Program-made: the position numbers and the translations under genes
Notes under the pieces: model-generated
What the model was told of the DNA's origin: nothing
The model's input: only the letters and a program-made list of their open reading frames with translations
The model's database searches: none
Shown here: piece after piece, positions 25,195 through 32,475 of the stretch
Layout: the number at the start of each line of letters is the position of its first letter
Position numbering within the stretch: position 1 is the first letter of the stretch
Source: Prevotella sp. tc2-28
Lineage (GTDB): Bacteria; Bacteroidota; Bacteroidia; Bacteroidales; Bacteroidaceae
NCBI RefSeq assembly: GCF_900107705.1
Contig: NZ_FNRE01000012.1
Coordinates: 1-64,000, forward strand
Length of the DNA: 64,000 bases
Direction: 5' to 3'

Positions 25195-26775
25195 ATGAAG
25201 CGGTTAACTCTCATATTATTGTTGCTGTCCTTTGCAATGGCCCCCTATGCGCAACAGAGAAAAAGCGCTAGGCGGACCACTGCAAAGAAAACGGTTGTAC
25301 AGTCCAAGAAAACGCGTAAGTCAGGAAAAACCTCTACTGCGAAGAAAGCGACTACAACACCTTCTGTGCAGTCTTTGCAAAGCCAGCGACAGAAAATCCA
25401 ACAGAAAATTAAAGAACAGGAGCAACGCTTGCGAACAAACCAACAGGATGTGAACAAGCGCTTGCAGAACCTCATGATCATCAACACTGAGATTGAGGGA
25501 AAGCGTCGTGCTATTGACACAATTCGTCGTAACATCAGTCAGCTGGATGTGGAGATAGAACGGCTGTGCTTACAATTGGAACATTTGCAGGCAGACCTGA
25601 CGGAATGCAAGAAGCAGTACGTCAAGTCCATGCGTTACCTGCACCGTAATCGTTCCACTCACAGTCAGCTGATGTTTGTCTTCAGTGCTGACAACTTGAC
25701 ACAGATGTTCCGTCGTATACGTTTCATGCGTGAGTATGCTGCCTATCAGCATGTTCAGGGTGATAAGGTCAAGGCCCAACAGCAGGTCGTCGACGGACAA
25801 CTGCAGCAAATCAGTTATGCTAAGCGCCAGAAGTCTAATCTCTTGGCAGAAGGTGAGCGTGAGCGCAAGTCACTGGAAGGCAAGCAGGCTGAACAGCAGA
25901 ATGTTGTAAAGACACTGCAAAAAGAGCAGAAGACCATTCAAGGCATCATCGCAGAACAGAAAAAGAAAGATGCTGCGCTCAACGCACAGATTGATCGCTT
26001 GATTGCTGAGGAGGTGGCTAGACAGAAGGCCCGTGCTGCAGCAGAGGCCAAGCGTCGTGCGGAGGCTGAGGCTGCTAAGAAGCGCGCTGCAGAACTGGCA
26101 CGTAGGAAAGCGGAGGCCGAGAAAGCTGCGCGTGAGAACGAGCGTCGTATTGCTGAAGCCAAGGCTCGTGAGGCAGAGGCCAAGCGATTGGCATTGGCCG
26201 CCAAGAATAAAAAAGAGAAGGAGGATGCTGAGCGCAGAGCTCGTGAGGCAGAGGAAAGCCGTTTGGCTGCAGAGCGCAGGGCTGACGAGGAGGCACGTGC
26301 TCATGCCAAGGAGGTGGCTTCTGCCCGCAAAGAGGCAGAGGAGGCATTGCGTGTACCCTCAGAGGATATGCGTATTAGTGGCAGTTTCGAGAACAATCGT
26401 GGCAGACTGCCCATTCCCATCACCGGTCCTTATCGCATCGTCAGCCACTTTGGTCAGTATAATGTCGAAGGATTGAAGAATGTAACCCTTGATAACAAAG
26501 GTATTAATATTAAGGGTGAGGCAGGTTCTCAGGCTCGTAGCATCTTCGATGGCGAGGTCAGTGCTGTGTTCAGCTTTGGTGGAACGGTCGTTGTGATGGT
26601 ACGCCATGGCAGTTATATCTCCGTCTACTGTAACTTGTCCAGTGTCAGTGTTCGCAGAGGACAGCGGGTAAGCACTCGCCAGATCCTGGGACGTGTTGGT
26701 CAGGACAATATCTTACAGTTCCAGTTGCGACGTGAGACGGCAAAGCTGAATCCCGAAAGTTGGTTGGGAAGATAA
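25195..26775 (+). CDS. EnvC-like murein hydrolase activator (coiled coil + degenerate LytM)
   Basis: The 526-residue product has a signal peptide (1-19), a basic linker, a coiled coil (about 60-130), a second very long charged coiled coil rich in Ala/Glu/Arg/Lys (about 180-390) and a C-terminal M23/LytM domain (about 410-526). The zinc ligands of active M23 peptidases are missing: the first His/Asp site reads FGQYNVEGLKNVTLDNKG, and the final HxH is replaced by LQFQL. It therefore most likely activates an amidase, as EnvC does for AmiA/AmiB in E. coli, and acts at daughter-cell separation. No amidase gene is in the window. Confidence 0.88.
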   Translation: MKRLTLILLLLSFAMAPYAQQRKSARRTTAKKTVVQSKKTRKSGKTSTAKKATTTPSVQSLQSQRQKIQQKIKEQEQRLRTNQQDVNKRLQNLMIINTEIEGKRRAIDTIRRNISQLDVEIERLCLQLEHLQADLTECKKQYVKSMRYLHRNRSTHSQLMFVFSADNLTQMFRRIRFMREYAAYQHVQGDKVKAQQQVVDGQLQQISYAKRQKSNLLAEGERERKSLEGKQAEQQNVVKTLQKEQKTIQGIIAEQKKKDAALNAQIDRLIAEEVARQKARAAAEAKRRAEAEAAKKRAAELARRKAEAEKAARENERRIAEAKAREAEAKRLALAAKNKKEKEDAERRAREAEESRLAAERRADEEARAHAKEVASARKEAEEALRVPSEDMRISGSFENNRGRLPIPITGPYRIVSHFGQYNVEGLKNVTLDNKGINIKGEAGSQARSIFDGEVSAVFSFGGTVVVMVRHGSYISVYCNLSSVSVRRGQRVSTRQILGRVGQDNILQFQLRRETAKLNPESWLGR

Positions 26776-26778
26776 TTT

Positions 26779-26914
26779 CTAATGAGTAATGAGTAATTAG
26801 TAATTATGATTACCTTTGTGGCGGAATATGCGCATCTTTAACTGTATGTGTTCTGTGCTTAAACATATCATAATTACTCATTACTCATTACTCATTACTA
26901 ATTACTAATTAATT
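26779..26914. repeat. Inverted heptamer-array pair with a 54-base core, between convergent genes
   Basis: The left arm (26779-26812) consists of TAATGAG, TAATGAG, TAATTAG and the inner core TAATTATGATT. The right arm (26867-26914) consists of the inverse core followed by CTCATTA and CTAATTA units. The 54 bases between show no gene. The pair could form a long hairpin and sits exactly between the EnvC-like gene and argE. The last four codons and the TAG stop of argE are made of repeat sequence. Confidence 0.8.
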
Positions 26915-27950
26915 CCACATAAGTGGAAATAGCCTTCTCTATCTCTGAAATGCAAATGAACTCGTCCGCACTGTGACTCCGACTGCTTTCTCCTGGACCG
27001 AGTTTCAGTGAGAGGAAGGGCATCAGCGCTTGGTCGCTTAGGGTGGGGGAACCAAAGGGTACCATGCCCATCTTGATGCTTTTCTGTACCAACGGATTTC
27101 CTAGGGGAATGTGTGATGAGGACAGCCGGAACGAGCGAGCCTTCAATTCGCATTTCTTCATGTGTTTCTGCAAAAATGCAAAAAGGTATTCGTTCTGGTA
27201 GTACTCGTTGGTGCGCACATCAATGACAAAACGACACTCGTCGGGCACCACGTTGTGTTGTGTGCCGCTGTTGATGACTGTCACAGTCATCTTCGTAGGT
27301 CCTAATAGTGGACTCTCTTTCTTGAAACGATAGTCGCGTAGCCACACCAGGTCGTCTAAAGCTTCATAGATGGCGTTTACCCCTTCGTCGCGTGCAGCAT
27401 GTCCACTCTTTCCACGAGCAATTCCGTCAATGACCATCAGCCCTTTCTCTGCAATGGCAGGGTGCATGCCTGTCGGTTCACCAACGATAGCCACGTCAAT
27501 CTTGGGCAGGTGTGGCAGTGCGAGCGAGAAACCATTCTGACCGCTCACCTCCTCTTCGCATGAAGCAAGGTATACTAAGTTGTAAGGTATATTCTCGTTC
27601 CTTAAAATACGATAAACCTGTAAAAGACTGACTAAGCCCCCTCCGCAGTCGTTGGCGCCTAATCCATAGAGGCGGTCCCCCTCCACAGTGGGCGAATAGG
27701 GGTCGCGCGTCCATGTAGCCACAGGTTTCACGGTGTCGATGTGAGCGTTAAGCAACAAGGTCGGCTTATTGGGGTCAATGTTCTCCTGTATCAGGATGTT
27801 GTTTCCAATACGCTGGAAGGGGAGGCCCCATTTTCCGATGAAATCGCAAAAAACATCAGCAGCCTGTGCTTCTTCGCGGCTCACTGATGGTGTCTTGATG
27901 AGTTGCTTGAGCAGCTCAACGGCATCGTTTGTATATTGCTTCATGTCCAT
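26898..27950 (-). CDS. argE: M20-family ornithine N-deacylase, ArgE-like
   Basis: Zinc metallohydrolase that probably removes the acyl group from N-acetyl- or N-succinyl-ornithine in arginine synthesis (Bacteroides fragilis uses succinylated intermediates). The 350-residue product shows the M20 metal ligands: HIDTVKP, GANDCGGG, the EE pair in SCEEEVSG, the VGEPTG motif and the late His in SRSHSADEF. The ATG at 27950 is followed by a second ATG at 27944; either could be used, and both lie within 3-9 bases of the predicted transcript start. The carboxyl end LISN and the stop are encoded in a heptamer repeat. Confidence 0.85.
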   Translation of the reverse strand: MDMKQYTNDAVELLKQLIKTPSVSREEAQAADVFCDFIGKWGLPFQRIGNNILIQENIDPNKPTLLLNAHIDTVKPVATWTRDPYSPTVEGDRLYGLGANDCGGGLVSLLQVYRILRNENIPYNLVYLASCEEEVSGQNGFSLALPHLPKIDVAIVGEPTGMHPAIAEKGLMVIDGIARGKSGHAARDEGVNAIYEALDDLVWLRDYRFKKESPLLGPTKMTVTVINSGTQHNVVPDECRFVIDVRTNEYYQNEYLFAFLQKHMKKCELKARSFRLSSSHIPLGNPLVQKSIKMGMVPFGSPTLSDQALMPFLSLKLGPGESSRSHSADEFICISEIEKAISTYVELISN

Positions 27951-27958
27951 AACTGCTG

Positions 27959-27966
27959 CAAAGATA
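27959..27966 (-). promoter_or_regulatory. Promoter -7 element of argE
   Basis: The minus strand reads TATCTTTG, matching TAnnTTTG, ending nine bases before the first ATG. No exact TTTG at -33. If used, the argE mRNA is nearly leaderless, like that of the dGTPase gene. Confidence 0.55.
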
Positions 27967-27982
27967 CGAAATTTTTCACTTC

Positions 27983-28034
27983 CATTTTTCATTTTTCATT
28001 TAAATTTCTCACTTCTCATTTCTCATTTCTCATT
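27983..28034. repeat. CATTTTT and TCTCATT heptamer arrays upstream of argE and fadD
   Basis: Two adjoining heptamer arrays: CATTTTT units at 27983-28001 and four TCTCATT/TCTCACT units at 28007-28034. They occupy the space between the divergent argE and acyl-CoA synthetase genes. No protein or RNA gene is recognisable in this gap. Confidence 0.7.
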
Positions 28035-28082
28035 TATTATTATTACCTTTGACTCCGTCTTCGGTACTCACGTTCGGAAAAT

Positions 28083-28124
28083 TGCAAATTTATTTGCATT
28101 TTTGCTCACTTATTCGTACCTTTG
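28083..28124 (+). promoter_or_regulatory. Promoter of the acyl-CoA synthetase gene with overlapping palindrome
   Basis: TTTG at 28093-28096, 20 bases, then TACCTTTG at 28117-28124: an ideal Bacteroidetes promoter. A perfect inverted repeat, TGCAAAT-TT-ATTTGCA (28083-28098), covers the -33 element and is a plausible repressor site. The leader is about 25 bases and contains AAGGAG six bases before the ATG, an unusually good Shine-Dalgarno sequence for this phylum. Confidence 0.75.
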
Positions 28125-28153
28125 CACCTAATTAATAAATATAAGGAGAGCTT

Positions 28154-29962
28154 ATGCAGACAAATTGCCACATGTCAGTGCTGTTGCACGAACAAGCCAA
28201 GAAGTATGGTGACCGCGAGATGTTGATTTATCAGGATTTTGGCGGCAAGGAGTGGAAGTCGTTGTCGTGGAATCAGGTTTCTGCCACGGTGAAACAGGTG
28301 TCCAATGCCTTGTTGAACCTGGGCGTAAAAGTGCAGGAGAATATCGGTATTTTCTCCAATAACTCAGTGCAGTATATCGAATGTGACTTCGGAGCCTGGG
28401 GAATTCGTGCCGTTACGATTCCGTTCTATGCCACCTCGTCAGAGCAGCAGATCCAGTTCATGGTCAACGACGCCAAGGTGCGTTTCCTCTTTGTAGGCGA
28501 ACAGGACCAGTATGACAAGGCGCGGCGGGCTTTCTCACTCTGTCCGACTTTGGAACGTATCATTGTCTACGATCCCATGGTGCATATCTCCACACATGAC
28601 CCCAATGCAATCTATTTCAGCGACTTCTTGAAGCTGGGTGAGAACTTGCCTCGTCAGACGGAGGTGGAGGCTCTGCAGAAGGAAGCTTCTTATGATGATA
28701 TTGCCAACATCCTCTATACCAGTGGTACGACAGGCGATTCTAAGGGTGTCATCCTGACGCACGGACAGTTCCATGCAGCCTTCGAGGCTAATGACAAGTG
28801 TGTGCCCGTAGGTGAGAAGGATCGTGTCATGAATTTCTTGCCCTACACCCATATCTTCGAACGTGGATGGGCTATCCTTGCCCTGACGGAAGGTGCTACC
28901 ATGATTGTCAATACCCATCCGCAGGAGGTACAGCAGTCCATGCGTGAGACCCATCCGACCTGTATGTCCGCTGTCCCCCGTTTCTGGGAGAAGGTCTATA
29001 TGGGTGTGATGGATAAGATCGAGCACTCCAGTGCCGTACAGCGTAAGCTCTTCCGCCATGCGCTCTCCGTAGGACGCAGGCATAACATCGAATACCTCAG
29101 CCTTGGCAAGAAACCGCCAGTAGCCCTTCATCTGGAATATGAGATGCTGAACCGTACTGTGTTCTCACTCGTTCGTAAGGAGTTGGGACTGGAGAATGCC
29201 CATTTCTTCCCCACCGCAGGCGCAGCCGTTTCTGCTCATGTGGAGGAATTTGTCCATTCCATCGGTATTAATATGATTGTTGGCTATGGCCTCACAGAGT
29301 CATTGGCTACAGTCAGTTGTAACCATCTGGGCAAGCCTTGGACAGTGGGTGGCGTCGGCATTCCCATCGAAGGTATCAGCATCCGCATTGGTGAGAATGA
29401 TGAGGTGTTGCTCAAAGGCCCGACGATTACCACTGGCTACTATAACCGTGAGGATTTGACGAAGGCAGCCTTCACTGACGATGGCTATTTCAAGACAGGT
29501 GATGCTGGCTACCTGAAGGATGGTGAGCTGTTCTTGAAGGAGCGCATCAAGGACCTCTTCAAGACTTCCAATGGTAAGTATATCGCACCGCAGATGATAG
29601 AGTCAAAGTTACTGGTAGATAAGTTCATCGACCAGATAGCCGTTATTGCAGACCAGCGTAAGTTCGTCTCAGCACTCATCATCCCCGTTTATTCGTTATT
29701 AGAGGAGTATGCTCGTGAGCATGGTATCAGCTTTGAGAACCGCGAACAACTCTGTGCTGATCCTCGCATCATCCAGATGATGAAGGAACGCATCGATACC
29801 CTTCAGCAGCAGCTGGCTCACTACGAACAGGTCAAGCGCTTCACCCTGTTGCCTCACCACCTGTCCATGGAGAAAGGTGAACTCACCAACACACTGAAGA
29901 TCCGTCGCCGCGTTTTGAACGAAAACTATAAGGAACAAATCGAAGCGATGTATCAAGAATAG
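28154..29962 (+). CDS. fadD: Long-chain acyl-CoA synthetase (AMP-binding)
   Basis: Activates fatty acids to acyl-CoA through an acyl-AMP intermediate, at the inner face of the membrane. The 602-residue product has the ATP/AMP motif YTSGTTGDSKGV (about 186-197), the FLPYTHIFERGW segment, the GYGLTESLATVS motif, the YFKTGDAG motif and the KDLFKTSNGKYIAPQ hinge/lysine region of long-chain synthetases (FadD15-like). Length is normal. It has its own strong promoter and is followed by a heptamer-repeat element carrying the S23 gene. The symbol is by family; substrate range is not known. Confidence 0.9.
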   Translation: MQTNCHMSVLLHEQAKKYGDREMLIYQDFGGKEWKSLSWNQVSATVKQVSNALLNLGVKVQENIGIFSNNSVQYIECDFGAWGIRAVTIPFYATSSEQQIQFMVNDAKVRFLFVGEQDQYDKARRAFSLCPTLERIIVYDPMVHISTHDPNAIYFSDFLKLGENLPRQTEVEALQKEASYDDIANILYTSGTTGDSKGVILTHGQFHAAFEANDKCVPVGEKDRVMNFLPYTHIFERGWAILALTEGATMIVNTHPQEVQQSMRETHPTCMSAVPRFWEKVYMGVMDKIEHSSAVQRKLFRHALSVGRRHNIEYLSLGKKPPVALHLEYEMLNRTVFSLVRKELGLENAHFFPTAGAAVSAHVEEFVHSIGINMIVGYGLTESLATVSCNHLGKPWTVGGVGIPIEGISIRIGENDEVLLKGPTITTGYYNREDLTKAAFTDDGYFKTGDAGYLKDGELFLKERIKDLFKTSNGKYIAPQMIESKLLVDKFIDQIAVIADQRKFVSALIIPVYSLLEEYAREHGISFENREQLCADPRIIQMMKERIDTLQQQLAHYEQVKRFTLLPHHLSMEKGELTNTLKIRRRVLNENYKEQIEAMYQE

Positions 29963-29967
29963 TTCTA

Positions 29968-30426
29968 TAATGAGTAATTAGTAATGAGTAATTAGTAATT
30001 ATGATTTGTTTACTATGCAGGAAAGGCGTGAGAATGTTATCGTCAAGAAATCTGAAAAGTTCGCTGATAGAATAATCAAAATGTGTAAATACTTATCTAA
30101 AAAAAAGACAGGCGATAAGGATATGATCAATCAAATATATCGTAGCGGGACAAGTGTGGGTGCTAATGTCGCAGAGAGTCAATATGCCCAAAGTCGAGCT
30201 GACTTTTTGACAAAGATGACTATTGCTCTCAAGGAGGCAAATGAAACTCATTATTGGCTTGGACGTCTTAATTCGTGCGGTATTTTGACAGAGAAAGAAT
30301 ATGAATCTATTAATATAGATAGTGAAGAGATAATTAAATTATTAACGAGTATAACAGGAACGGTAAAAAATGGGTGAGCAAGAGTAATCATAATTACTCA
30401 TTACTCATTACTAATTACTCATTAAA
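29968..30426 (+). mobile_element. Candidate element: S23 gene inside inverted heptamer arrays
   Basis: The left arm (29968-30007) has TAATGAG/TAATTAG units and the core TAATTATGATT. The right arm (30383-30426) is its inverse. Between them lies only a four-helix-bundle gene. The left inner flank (GATTTGTTT) and right inner flank (GGTGAGCAAGAGTAATC) recur around the short copy at 31.5-31.7 kb. That is the pattern of a small element with an internally deleted relative. No transposase, target-site duplication or insertion boundary can be shown from this window. Confidence 0.5.
30015..30377 (+). CDS. Four-helix-bundle protein (23S rRNA intervening-sequence / S23 family)
   Basis: The 120-residue product is almost entirely helical, with the family features: KKSEKFADRIIKMCKYL in helix 1, IYRSGTSVGANVAESQ at the helix 1-2 turn, SRADFLTKMTIALKEANETHYWL in helix 2-3, and LNSCGILTEKEY before helix 4. 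Members are encoded in intervening sequences of 23S rRNA genes and as free-standing genes in Bacteroidetes; the Avd protein of diversity-generating retroelements has the same fold. No molecular function is established. A TTG nine bases upstream is also in frame, but ATG at 30015 is preferred. Inverted heptamer arrays enclose the gene, and its stop lies a few bases before the right arm. Confidence 0.85.
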   Translation: MQERRENVIVKKSEKFADRIIKMCKYLSKKKTGDKDMINQIYRSGTSVGANVAESQYAQSRADFLTKMTIALKEANETHYWLGRLNSCGILTEKEYESINIDSEEIIKLLTSITGTVKNG

Positions 30427-30427
30427 T

Positions 30428-31549
30428 ATGATAACATCCGACCAGTTAAAAGACGTCCTTGACCGTGCTGATGCGCTGTACAAGTATCTGAAGATAGACG
30501 AAAAGAAGATTGAATTCGAGGAGGAGGACCTTCGCACACAGGCTCCCGACTTCTGGGAAGACCAGAAGCGTGCCGAGGAGCAGATGAAGAAGGTGAAGGC
30601 CATCAAGAAATGGATTGATGGCTATCAGGCCGTACGTACTGCTGCCGATGAGCTTCAGCTGGCTTTCGACTTCTATAAGGAGGAGATGGTTACCGAGCAA
30701 GAGGTGGACCACAACTATGCCATGGCGATAGAGGCCATCGAGGCCTTGGAACTCAAGAACATGCTTCGCCAGAAGGAAGATCCCATGGATGCCGTGCTGA
30801 AGATTAATTCCGGTGCAGGTGGTACTGAGGCTCAAGACTGGGCACAGATGCTTATGCGTATGTATCAGCGTTGGGCAGAGGCGCATGGCTATAAGGTGAG
30901 CATTGCCAACTTACAGGATGGTGACGAGGCAGGCATCAAGAGTGTCACCATGCAGATAGAGGGTGGTGAGTTCGCCTATGGTTATCTGAAGTCAGAGAAT
31001 GGCGTCCATCGTCTGGTACGTGTGTCGCCTTATAACGCGCAGGGTAAGCGCATGACGTCATTCGCTTCTGTCTTCGTGTCTCCCTTGGTCGACGATACCA
31101 TTGAAGTGTATGTCGACCCAGCCAAACTCTCCTGGGACACCTTCCGCAGCTCCGGTGCGGGTGGTCAGAACGTCAACAAGGTGGAATCAGGTGTTCGCTT
31201 GCGCTATTGGTATACCGATCCTGATACCGGTGAGGAGGAAGAAATCCTGATTGAGAATACGGAGACGCGTGACCAGCCTAAGAACAAGGAGCGCGCAATG
31301 GCTTTGCTCCGCTCACAGCTCTACGATCGTGCCATGCAGAAGCGCCTGGAGGCACAGGCTAAGATTGAGGCTGGCAAGAAGAAGATAGAGTGGGGCAGCC
31401 AGATTCGAAGCTATGTCTTCGATGACCGTCGTGTCAAGGACCACCGTACGAATTATCAGACTTCTGATGTTGATGGTGTGATGGACGGTAAAATCGACGA
31501 TTTCATCAAGGCATACCTCATGGAATTTCCTTCAGTTGATAATGAGTAA
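30428..31549 (+). CDS. prfB: Peptide chain release factor 2
   Basis: Recognises UGA and UAA stop codons and triggers peptide release on the ribosome. The 373-residue product has the peptidyl-transferase motif GGQ at 245-247 (SGAGGQNVNKVESGVR), the stop-recognition region VRVSPYNAQGKR (SPY where E. coli has SPF) and an RF2-type N-terminal helical domain. The reading frame is continuous: at the position of the usual programmed +1 frameshift the codons read TAT CTG AAG, with no TGA and no upstream AGGGGG. A GTG further upstream is in frame but would translate the repeat arm. The last codons and TAA stop lie in the left arm of the next repeat pair. Confidence 0.95.
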   Translation: MITSDQLKDVLDRADALYKYLKIDEKKIEFEEEDLRTQAPDFWEDQKRAEEQMKKVKAIKKWIDGYQAVRTAADELQLAFDFYKEEMVTEQEVDHNYAMAIEAIEALELKNMLRQKEDPMDAVLKINSGAGGTEAQDWAQMLMRMYQRWAEAHGYKVSIANLQDGDEAGIKSVTMQIEGGEFAYGYLKSENGVHRLVRVSPYNAQGKRMTSFASVFVSPLVDDTIEVYVDPAKLSWDTFRSSGAGGQNVNKVESGVRLRYWYTDPDTGEEEEILIENTETRDQPKNKERAMALLRSQLYDRAMQKRLEAQAKIEAGKKKIEWGSQIRSYVFDDRRVKDHRTNYQTSDVDGVMDGKIDDFIKAYLMEFPSVDNE

Positions 31550-31706
31550 TTAGCAATGAGTAATTAGTAATTATGATTTGTTTGGAGGTTGAAAATAAGG
31601 ACGAATATATAGAGTTAAATAACTAAATAGTAAAACATGTAATGTGGTTGTTGGTGATAGCAGGGTAATCATAATTACTCATTACTAATTACTCATTACT
31701 AATTTT
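31539..31706. mobile_element. Short inverted-arm element, probable deletion relative of the S23 element
   Basis: Left arm 31539-31579 and right arm 31664-31706 with the same 11-bp inner cores as the S23-carrying copy. The core is only 84 bases. Its left end repeats GATTTGTTT, and its right end (GGTGATAGCAGGGTAATC) matches the right inner flank of the S23 copy (GGTGAGCAAGAGTAATC), including the position of the S23 stop codon. After the left flank, ATG ATT TGT TTG GAG GTT GAA AAT reads MICLEVEN, which recalls the start of S23 proteins, before a stop. This fits an element that lost the middle of its gene. Confidence 0.5.
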
Positions 31707-31714
31707 AAAACATT

Positions 31715-31858
31715 ATGAACAAGAAAGTAAACGCGAAGAAAGAAGCTTACGCAAAGAAACAGGAAGAAAAAGGACGTAATCTGATTATGTGGATTATTGG
31801 AATACTTATTGTCCTTGGCGTGTTATATGCATTCTGGGCTAGCATCATGATGTCATAA
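31715..31858 (+). CDS. Small single-pass membrane protein, 47 residues
   Basis: A short open frame with ATG at 31715 and TAA at 31856. The first half is strongly basic and hydrophilic (NKKVNAKKEAYAKKQEEKGR), followed by one clear membrane segment (about residues 23-43, including MWIIGILIVLGVLYAFW) and a short tail. The stop codon directly abuts the ATG of the CYTH gene, which argues for translational coupling and for a real gene. No family is recognised with certainty; many Bacteroidales have small proteins of this type next to CYTH genes. The expected topology is basic N-terminus in the cytoplasm. Confidence 0.7.
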   Translation: MNKKVNAKKEAYAKKQEEKGRNLIMWIIGILIVLGVLYAFWASIMMS

Positions 31859-32335
31859 ATGGCACAGGAAATTGAACGCAAATTCCTCGTGCTTGACGAC
31901 TCGTTCAAGCACGAGGCTTTTTCTAAGAGCCACATTCAGCAGGGATATATCTGCAGTGAGCGTGGCCGTACGGTACGTGTACGTATAAGAGATGAACGCG
32001 CGTACCTTACTATTAAGGGGCCCAGTCTGAATGGTGGACTCTCGCGTTACGAATTCGAACGCGAGATACCCCTCGACGATGGTCTTCAGATGATGCAACT
32101 CTGCGAGTCGGGCATTATCGACAAGACCCGTTGGCTGGTGAAAAATGGCCCTCACACCTTCGAAGTTGATGAGTTTCATGGTGAGAACGCAGGTCTTGTT
32201 GTGGCTGAAGTAGAACTCCATCATGAAGATGAACTGTTCAAAAAGCCCCATTTCATCGGGAAAGAGGTTACTGGAGACCGACGCTACTACAATAGTCAGT
32301 TGCGTGCCAACCCCTATTGTAATTGGTCTCTGTGA
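31859..32335 (+). CDS. CYTH domain protein (inorganic triphosphatase-like)
   Basis: The 158-residue product begins MAQEIERKFLV, giving the ExExK signature (Glu4, Glu6, Lys8) of the CYTH/triphosphate-tunnel fold. Paired charged residues continue through the protein (VRVRIRDERAYLTIKG, YEFEREIP, FEVDEFHGENAGLVVAEVEL), as required for a tunnel that binds triphosphate and divalent metal. Single-domain bacterial members of this size hydrolyse inorganic triphosphate or related compounds; which substrate applies here is unknown. It follows the 47-residue membrane protein with no gap. Confidence 0.88.
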   Translation: MAQEIERKFLVLDDSFKHEAFSKSHIQQGYICSERGRTVRVRIRDERAYLTIKGPSLNGGLSRYEFEREIPLDDGLQMMQLCESGIIDKTRWLVKNGPHTFEVDEFHGENAGLVVAEVELHHEDELFKKPHFIGKEVTGDRRYYNSQLRANPYCNWSL

Positions 32336-32339
32336 TTTG

Positions 32340-32381
32340 CCTCTCACCTCTTACCTCTCACCTCTTAATTCTTACCTCTTA
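32340..32381. repeat. CCTCTYA heptamer array after the CYTH gene
   Basis: Six exact-period 7-bp units: CCTCTCA, CCTCTTA, CCTCTCA, CCTCTTA, ATTCTTA, CCTCTTA. The array starts two bases after the CYTH stop codon. It is a different sequence family from the TAATKAG arrays but has the same unit length and junction position. Confidence 0.8.
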
Positions 32382-32425
32382 AACTTCTCGTACGTCTAAA
32401 TTTAGTTAAAAAAACGTCATCCTTA

Positions 32426-32456
32426 TTTGCCTTTCATGGAAAATTTCTTACCTTTG
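32426..32456 (+). promoter_or_regulatory. Promoter of the TPR/AraC regulator gene
   Basis: TTTG at 32426-32429, 19 bases, then TACCTTTG at 32449-32456, followed by a start codon at 32476. A full match to the Bacteroidetes consensus. Confidence 0.75.
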
Positions 32457-32475
32457 TCATAGGCTTAGTTGAATC

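Noticed and set aside
25195-26775. Active M23 peptidase
   Set aside because: Metal-binding His/Asp and HxH positions are substituted, so an activator role is more likely.
29968-30426. Diversity-generating retroelement (S23 resembles Avd)
   Set aside because: No reverse transcriptase, template repeat or variable repeat is visible in the window.
30374-30427. Longer PrfB start at an upstream GTG
   Set aside because: The extra residues are the translation of the heptamer arm (NYSLLITNYSL) and are not part of release factors.
29968-31706. CRISPR array
   Set aside because: Units are 7 bp without spacers, in inverted pairs, with no cas genes.
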